Of a stretch of 39,129 nucleotides of DNA, positions 34,774 to 39,129 are shown in pieces. Where the stretch lies: IMG/VR virus record IMGVR_UViG_3300025098_000117, positions 1 through 39,129 of that record; one strand, written 5' to 3'. A model generated the notes under the pieces. The model was not told the origin of the DNA, did no database searches, and was given only the letters and a program-made list of their open reading frames with translations. Every line of letters starts with the position of its first letter. Position 1 is the stretch's first letter. The DNA comes from a virus. A program made the translations under genes and the position numbers.

Positions 34774-36282
34774 TTAGCCAGATAAGTTAATTGACCAGTC
34801 ACCTTTGGCATACTCTCCATCAACACTTAGTAACCACTGATCACCGTCCCAGTAATATTGTACGCCTGTGTTAAGATTTGTAGTATATAGTTTTGTAATA
34901 GTTGTGTCATTATAGGGCAAATAGTCTTTACTTGCATCAAATATAATATTCCATTTAGATCCGTCATATTCAATTATATCATTTGCGCCTGCAACAAAGT
35001 CTGTGTTATCAGCATTCTTCCAAGCATCAGCTCCGTCGGTATTTGTAGTACTACCAATAGCACCGAGTAATAATAAACGCACACCTGCTTTTGAAGTATC
35101 TGATTGAGGATCATAACGTAACGGATCAATTATATAATCAATGCTAGAATATTGATTTGTGTCTCTAGCAGGACCTTGTATAGTATTATTGCTAGGTAAT
35201 GTATCTCTATCAAAATCAATAACTAGTTGTGTTTCGTCCAATGGATTAAGAGTAATTCTTCCGGCAATTAATCCATTTACATCTGGTTTTCTTAAATAGA
35301 TAATACTTAAACCAGGTTGATATTTTCCTGGAAGTGCATCAATATAAGTTGACCATTTTGCATCACCTGGTAATCCATTTGTAAGTATCGAAGCATTACC
35401 GTTCATTAGTAGTATACGTTCTTGCAACGGATTATCAACTATAGCTTTTGAATGACGTGTAACTTGACTAGATATTTCAAGTTCACCGTTGCCGTCATTT
35501 GGAAATACTCCGGAATCTACTACATTATCATTACCTTCTACTCTAGACGAAGTGTGTCCTCCGATACTGAATAGATTAGTACCTTCTAACATTGATTCAA
35601 AGTCAACGTATCCGTCGCCGTCAAATATGCTAGTAACAATATCAGTAATAACGCCAAGACGTTTTATTTTAGCTGGTGCGCTAATATATATAGGAGTTGA
35701 AAATGTTAAACTAGCAACATCAATTTCGCTTTCGGTTCCTATAGGAATAGATCTACTACTAAAATTAATACTGTCTAACATTACAGTTGTTAAGCTAGTC
35801 CAATCAAGATAGTTATCTGTAGTTTGTATTTCTAAACTAGGATTAAACAGCATTAATATTTGCTCCATAATCTGTAGTTTCATTGTTGTGTTAGTAGTCC
35901 ATATGTCAACATTAACTGTTAGTTTATAAGGACTTGGCATTAAACGTTCGACTGTATAATTACGTCCTTGAAAATCTTCGTATTCTTTTCCTGCTTCGTC
36001 GTAAGCACGTTCTCTAACGTGTCTTTTACCTACAAAACTAGAATCACTAGTTCGGTCACGATCTATTTCTAGTGCAGTAATATATACTGCCATACGCGGC
36101 GCACTTGGTATTTTGTTTTCAGAATTGTCTCTTAATATCGATCCTACTTGTCTAGTAATATCGCCGTACATAACCGGAACTTTAACCTCAGTACCGTCAC
36201 CTGTTTTATACCCAAAATTACTCATTAAGCGCATAATTTGCACAAGGTATTTTCTTATTTGTCCGTCATAAAAATGTTGCAT
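34774..36282 (-). CDS. 15: Tail-completion / sheath-stabilising protein, T4 gp15-like (502 aa)
   Basis: The N-terminal 210 residues follow the T4 gp15 pattern. They open MQHFYDGQIRKYLVQIMRLM, against FYNSSFRRYATLMGDLF in T4, then VKVPVMYGD, then PSPYKLTVNVDIWTTNTTMK and QIMEQILMLFNPSL, against the QIVEQILPYFQPHF stretch in T4. The region after DVASLTFSTPIYISAPAKIK is an extension; T4 gp15 is about 272 residues. The extension contains modules such as EYDGSKWNI and YYWDGDQWLLSVDGEYAKGD, similar to the C-terminus of the preceding gene. The start overlaps the gp14-like stop (TAATG). In T4, gp15 caps the tail sheath and joins the head-neck complex. Assignment is by remembered similarity. Confidence 0.75.
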   Translation of the reverse strand: MQHFYDGQIRKYLVQIMRLMSNFGYKTGDGTEVKVPVMYGDITRQVGSILRDNSENKIPSAPRMAVYITALEIDRDRTSDSSFVGKRHVRERAYDEAGKEYEDFQGRNYTVERLMPSPYKLTVNVDIWTTNTTMKLQIMEQILMLFNPSLEIQTTDNYLDWTSLTTVMLDSINFSSRSIPIGTESEIDVASLTFSTPIYISAPAKIKRLGVITDIVTSIFDGDGYVDFESMLEGTNLFSIGGHTSSRVEGNDNVVDSGVFPNDGNGELEISSQVTRHSKAIVDNPLQERILLMNGNASILTNGLPGDAKWSTYIDALPGKYQPGLSIIYLRKPDVNGLIAGRITLNPLDETQLVIDFDRDTLPSNNTIQGPARDTNQYSSIDYIIDPLRYDPQSDTSKAGVRLLLLGAIGSTTNTDGADAWKNADNTDFVAGANDIIEYDGSKWNIIFDASKDYLPYNDTTITKLYTTNLNTGVQYYWDGDQWLLSVDGEYAKGDWSINLSG

Positions 36283-37658
36283 TAATTATCCGCCTGTGGT
36301 CGTAGCGCCTGTGATATCGATTGTCGCTGCTGTGTTCGTGTATTATGTAAGGTTAATGTATATAGTCCTTCGTATTTAACAGCATTTGCAGGCAACGTAA
36401 TTTTTACAAATTGCGTACTGCCGTCTGATCCTGTATACGATGATAGCATATTAGTATTTGATGCAGTGTCATAGTTTAATACAAACCTTCCATCCTGTGC
36501 AAGGCTATCAGTAAATTCTAATTGAATATATTTTGCAGTCATATATGCAATTTCGGTTTCAAGTTCTGTTGCACCAACATTTAATCTTATAAAGTCAGTT
36601 GCTATTGGAGTATTATACAAGTAGGTGTTTACGTCATTAACGAATGATCCACGTAATGTATTTGGAGTGTCATTATTCAATGGAGCTCTCTTAACATCGT
36701 GTACCTTAAGCCAACGCTTACCGTCCCATCGAAACATACGCTGCGGTAAAAAGTCTGTACGTAAAAAGTAATCACCTTCTGTACTACCTAATGGAAAACT
36801 AATACCACTTGAAAAATTACTACCATTAGGGGCAAATTCGTCACCAATTAATAAACCATTATAACCGTGCGATGTAGGAGTTGCTTTATCAGTAATAGTA
36901 CTACCGTCGGCATCAACTTGCTGTAATTTTGCTCTACCTGTAGTTTCGTCTGCGGCTAATGTATAAAAATTACTATCGACATCATACCCACTTTTAGGAG
37001 TATTTGCTTCTGCTTCGGACACTACTGCATTATTAACTTGCATCTCTGCTTCAAAAGTACTTAATATATCACGTAATGTTCCATCTTCAGGATAGTCTTC
37101 ACTTGCTGGTAAGTCGAGTATATCTTTGTATTCTTGACTATCTACTATTTGTTTTAATTTAAGTCTATATAAGTGTGGATACCAAGTTGGTGAAAAGCCT
37201 TCAGCGGCTCTATTAATATCTTCAATAACATAAAAACGTTTTAGTGCTACACTAAAATCATTCATTGCATATTCATCTTTTAAATGAGGAAGTTCTATAA
37301 CATCACCAGGCATAAGTTTACGCCCAATTGATTCTACACTGCTTTGAATATGCACAGTCATAAACAAAGTATCATTGCTTAAGAACAAACCAAATTGGCT
37401 TAGGTCAAAATCAATGTCTTGTACATTGTATATTCCGCGAATAGTGTAAATGTCTTTATCGTATTTTCGATCTCGATTTTCCATAAAGACCATATCCTGT
37501 ATTTGCGTATGATCTTTTTCTGTTGTCCCATCATTTGTTCCAGTATATTTGTGGACAAACAGGTCTGTTCCACCTATAGTGAACATTTCATTAATTTGGC
37601 GGTCTAAGAATTCAAAGTCTTTTCCGCGTTCTGGTTTATATAAACTTAATCTTGGCAT
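36282..37658 (-). CDS. 14: Neck protein, T4 gp14-like (458 aa)
   Basis: The start is placed at the second ATG (37658), giving MPRLSLYKPERGKDF. The ATG at 37664 lies inside the late promoter and, by T4 spacing, upstream of the start of transcription. Gp14-like features are the N-terminal DRQINEMFTIGGTDLFVHKY, then MTVHIQSSVESIGRKLMPGD, IELPHLKDEYAMNDF and KRFYVIEDINRAAEGFSPTW. T4 gp14 is 256 residues; the extra 200 contain DYFLRTDFLPQRMFRWDGKR and a C-terminal beta region. Gp14 and gp13 together close the packaged head in T4. No Shine-Dalgarno is visible upstream. It heads the minus-strand operon, divergent from the gp13-like gene. Confidence 0.7.
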   Translation of the reverse strand: MPRLSLYKPERGKDFEFLDRQINEMFTIGGTDLFVHKYTGTNDGTTEKDHTQIQDMVFMENRDRKYDKDIYTIRGIYNVQDIDFDLSQFGLFLSNDTLFMTVHIQSSVESIGRKLMPGDVIELPHLKDEYAMNDFSVALKRFYVIEDINRAAEGFSPTWYPHLYRLKLKQIVDSQEYKDILDLPASEDYPEDGTLRDILSTFEAEMQVNNAVVSEAEANTPKSGYDVDSNFYTLAADETTGRAKLQQVDADGSTITDKATPTSHGYNGLLIGDEFAPNGSNFSSGISFPLGSTEGDYFLRTDFLPQRMFRWDGKRWLKVHDVKRAPLNNDTPNTLRGSFVNDVNTYLYNTPIATDFIRLNVGATELETEIAYMTAKYIQLEFTDSLAQDGRFVLNYDTASNTNMLSSYTGSDGSTQFVKITLPANAVKYEGLYTLTLHNTRTQQRQSISQALRPQADN

Positions 37659-37663
37659 ATACA

Positions 37664-37671
37664 TATTTATC
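37664..37671 (-). promoter_or_regulatory. Late promoter for the gp14-gp15 operon, GATAAATA on minus strand
   Basis: Read on the minus strand the octamer is GATAAATA in the context TTACGATAAATATGTATATG. T4 spacing predicts transcription from 37658, which is the A of the proposed gp14 start codon. Confidence 0.6.
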
Positions 37672-37688
37672 GTAACGATAGCAACTAC

Positions 37689-37696
37689 GATAAATA
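37689..37696 (+). promoter_or_regulatory. Late promoter for the gp13-like gene, GATAAATA
   Basis: The context CGATAAATACTATGACGG predicts a start near 37702. That leaves about 15 nt of leader containing GGAGA (37704-37708) before the ATG at 37717. Confidence 0.7.
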
Positions 37697-37716
37697 CTAT
37701 GACGGAGAAAACTTAA

Positions 37717-38700
37717 ATGGCAGTTGAACAAACACAAAAACAAGCAATATTTGACTATGTAAATGCTTTCTTAGGCGGAGGTATGGTTGATGTTGAACTA
37801 GACCCTATACATTACGAAACTGCTTTAACTAAGTCGCTTAGTAAATTTAGACAACGTAGTGATAACTCAGTAGAAGAAAGCTATTTGTTTATGGATACTG
37901 TACCTGATCAAAACGAGTATACATTACCAAATGAAGTAGTAGAAGTTCGTAAGTCATTTCGTAGAAGTATAGGATCACGTCCAAGTACCTCAGCATCAGG
38001 AGGCCCAATTTATTCAACTACGCTAATTTCAACAGACTCTCAGCAAGTATTCAACGTAAATTATAATTTAGCAATAGTACAATCTATTGTAGTAACAATT
38101 AATGGAACAGTTACTACAGATTATTCTACTGATAATGATGCAAGATCTATTACGTTTAACACAGGATTAACTACTGGAGATGTTGTAAATATAAAACTTT
38201 ATGACAGCGGCGAAAATGGTGGAGGAAGTTTATTTGATCCTTTCAGTTTAGCATACACAAACGCATACTTACTATCAAGTTCTAACTTAGGAGGACTAGC
38301 AACATACGATATGTTTAGTCAGTACCAAGAACTAGTAGGTAGAATGTTTGGATCATTCATTGAATTTAAATGGAATACTACAACTAAAAAATTAACACTA
38401 TTACAACGTCCTAGAGCAAACGAAACTATTTTATTATATGTTTATAATCATCGTCCTGATAGCGAATTACTTAAAGACTATCTAGCAAGTCAATGGATTA
38501 AAGATTATACACTTGCTGGTTGTAAATATATGCTAGGCGAAGCACGTAGTAAATTTGCTACAATCGCAGGACCACAAGGCGGATCAGCACTTAACGGCGA
38601 TGCTCTTAAACAAGAAGCTGCTGCCGAAATGGAAAAACTTGAATTAGAACTTACAATGCAAGTTGCCGGTGGCGTAGGCTACGGATTCACAATAGGCTAA
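37717..38700 (+). CDS. 13: Neck protein, T4 gp13-like (327 aa)
   Basis: GGAGA precedes the ATG. The N-terminus KQAIFDYVNAFLGGGMVDVE, then IHYETALTKSLSKFRQRSDN and YTLPNEVVEVRKSF, has the pattern of gp13 neck proteins of marine T4-like phages. The C-terminal half (DPFSLAYTNAYL, FIEFKWNTTTKKLTLLQRPR, YNHRPDSELLKDYLASQWIK, GEARSKFATIAGPQG) continues it. A beta-rich segment at about residues 95-165 (STTLISTDSQQVFNVNY, VTINGTVTTDYS, GLTTGDVVNIKLYDSG) looks inserted. Gp13 joins gp14 at the portal to close the head. It is separated from gp14 by the palindromic promoter. Identification rests on remembered similarity. Confidence 0.72.
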   Translation: MAVEQTQKQAIFDYVNAFLGGGMVDVELDPIHYETALTKSLSKFRQRSDNSVEESYLFMDTVPDQNEYTLPNEVVEVRKSFRRSIGSRPSTSASGGPIYSTTLISTDSQQVFNVNYNLAIVQSIVVTINGTVTTDYSTDNDARSITFNTGLTTGDVVNIKLYDSGENGGGSLFDPFSLAYTNAYLLSSSNLGGLATYDMFSQYQELVGRMFGSFIEFKWNTTTKKLTLLQRPRANETILLYVYNHRPDSELLKDYLASQWIKDYTLAGCKYMLGEARSKFATIAGPQGGSALNGDALKQEAAAEMEKLELELTMQVAGGVGYGFTIG

Positions 38701-38717
38701 AATCACCTAAGTTAGCG

Positions 38718-38747
38718 TTAACGATTCTACTTCTTTGTAAATATAAT
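38718..38747 (+). promoter_or_regulatory. Possible sigma70-type promoter upstream of the 83-aa gene
   Basis: TTAACG (38718) and TATAAT (38742-38747) are 18 bases apart. The -35 match is poor, the -10 match exact. It lies in the 66-base gap after the gp13-like gene, ahead of the strong AAGGAGGT ribosome binding site. Confidence 0.35.
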
Positions 38748-38766
38748 ATAACAAGGAGGTCCCATA

Positions 38767-39018
38767 ATGTGCAGTCCATTTGTACGTAAAGAAGCCAACC
38801 GACTTAACTGGTTAATCAAAGGTAAACTTATTGATAGATCCTGGAGCGATGAAGCAGTTGAAAAAACTTACGATTCATATTTTAAAAGACTTTGGGGTAA
38901 TAACGAAAGAGCAGAATACGGTTCTACAGGCTTTGAAGCAGCATATAAAGAACGAGAAGCAGAAATCTTTAACGAAGAAATCCAAAAAGTTGCGATATTG
39001 GGCGGACACTACGATTAG
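38767..39018 (+). CDS. Small hypothetical protein (83 aa)
   Basis: A strong Shine-Dalgarno, AAGGAGGT, precedes the ATG. The protein starts MCSPFVRKEANRLNWLIKGK and is mostly helical, with many charged residues (KTYDSYFKRLWGN, YKEREAEIFNEEIQKV) and a GGHYD end. No domain recognised. It lies between the gp13-like gene and an early-type promoter, so it may mark the edge of the late cluster. Confidence 0.65.
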   Translation: MCSPFVRKEANRLNWLIKGKLIDRSWSDEAVEKTYDSYFKRLWGNNERAEYGSTGFEAAYKEREAEIFNEEIQKVAILGGHYD

Positions 39019-39021
39019 CGG

Positions 39022-39050
39022 TTGACACAATAGCTTATGTAGTATATACT
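39022..39050 (+). promoter_or_regulatory. Sigma70-type (early) promoter
   Basis: TTGACA (39022-39027), a 17-base spacer and TATACT (39045-39050) form a near-perfect host-type promoter just after the stop at 39018. An AAGGAG site and a GTG start follow at 39067-39079. Confidence 0.8.
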
Positions 39051-39078
39051 TTAAAGTATATTCAATAAGGAGTTATTT

Positions 39079-39129
39079 GTGCTACCTAAACTATTAGTTG
39101 TTGGACACGGCCGTCACGGCAAAGATACT
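39079..39129 (+). CDS. P-loop kinase, probably deoxynucleoside monophosphate kinase-like, 3' end outside window
   Basis: Only the first 17 codons are visible: GTG start, then LPKLLVVGHGRHGKDT. GHGRHGKDT is a Walker A phosphate-binding loop directly after a hydrophobic first strand. The GKDT ending recalls T4 gene 1 dNMP kinase (SGVKRSGKDT) and related proteins in cyanophages. It follows a sigma70-type promoter and AAGGAG, consistent with early expression for nucleotide metabolism. Other small P-loop kinases are possible. Confidence 0.6.
   Translation, partial: MLPKLLVVGHGRHGKDT

Larger units (their letters stand above)
37664..37696. repeat. Perfect inverted repeat made of two divergent late promoters
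   Basis: Arms TATTTATCGTA (37664-37674) and TACGATAAATA (37686-37696) are exact reverse complements, 11 bases each, around an 11-base spacer. Each arm carries one GATAAATA late promoter facing outward, one towards gp14 and one towards gp13. Confidence 0.9.

Noticed and set aside
38701-38766. Rho-independent terminator after the gp13-like gene
   Set aside because: Only a weak CGTTAACG palindrome is present, without a stable stem or a T-run.

Overview
The window looks like the late structural region of a T4-like contractile-tailed phage from a low-GC, probably marine, host such as a Pelagibacter- or cyanobacterium-type bacterium. Four things point this way. The base composition is AT-rich. Genes are packed with TAATG or TAAATG junctions. 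There are T4-type late promoters (TATAAATA or GATAAATA). Neck and tail-completion proteins resembling T4 gp13, gp14 and gp15 lie beside very large repeat-built virion proteins of the kind known from marine T4-like phages. All family names come from reading the sequence and from memory; no database search was run.

Layout. Positions 1-24480 hold four giant plus-strand virion proteins in two related pairs. The first pair (1-4782, which is 5'-truncated by the window, and 4945-10464) combines a beta-helix domain with long arrays of a DNFITTT...DLELRANGTG repeat. The second pair (11183-17023 and 17080-24480) carries seven carbohydrate-binding-module-like repeats, a beta-helix interrupted by helical modules, a seven-blade Asp-box propeller and a common C-terminal block. 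Small structural proteins sit between them. Positions 24501-31032 hold a small structural protein, an S74 self-cleaving-chaperone fibre protein and three glycine-rich adhesins. The adhesins share a cap and stalk but end differently: LamG/concanavalin-like, fibrinogen-like, or no extra tip. Positions 31019-33745 hold a minus-strand hypothetical gene, a small six-cysteine protein and a fibre protein with a copper-protein-like C-terminus. Positions 33723-37658 are a minus-strand operon that reads, in transcription order, gp14-like, gp15-like, Nudix hydrolase, cupin and a small helical protein. Positions 37717-38700 carry a gp13-like neck gene, transcribed divergently from gp14 out of a perfect inverted repeat made of two late promoters. 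The right edge switches to a sigma70-type promoter and the start of a P-loop kinase.

How it fits together. The gp13, gp14 and gp15 homologues would close the head and cap the tail. The giant proteins, the S74 fibre and the glycine-rich proteins would form tail fibres or other surface appendages for binding host polysaccharide or other receptors. The most notable observations are the plastocyanin-like C-terminus of the 643-aa fibre protein, the fibrinogen-like tip in a cassette-like adhesin trio, helical modules inserted at two fixed sites of a beta-helix, and a palindromic divergent late promoter that predicts a leaderless gp14 message. No tRNA, rRNA, CRISPR array, insertion sequence or convincing terminator was seen, and no gene-free stretch exceeds about 165 bases.
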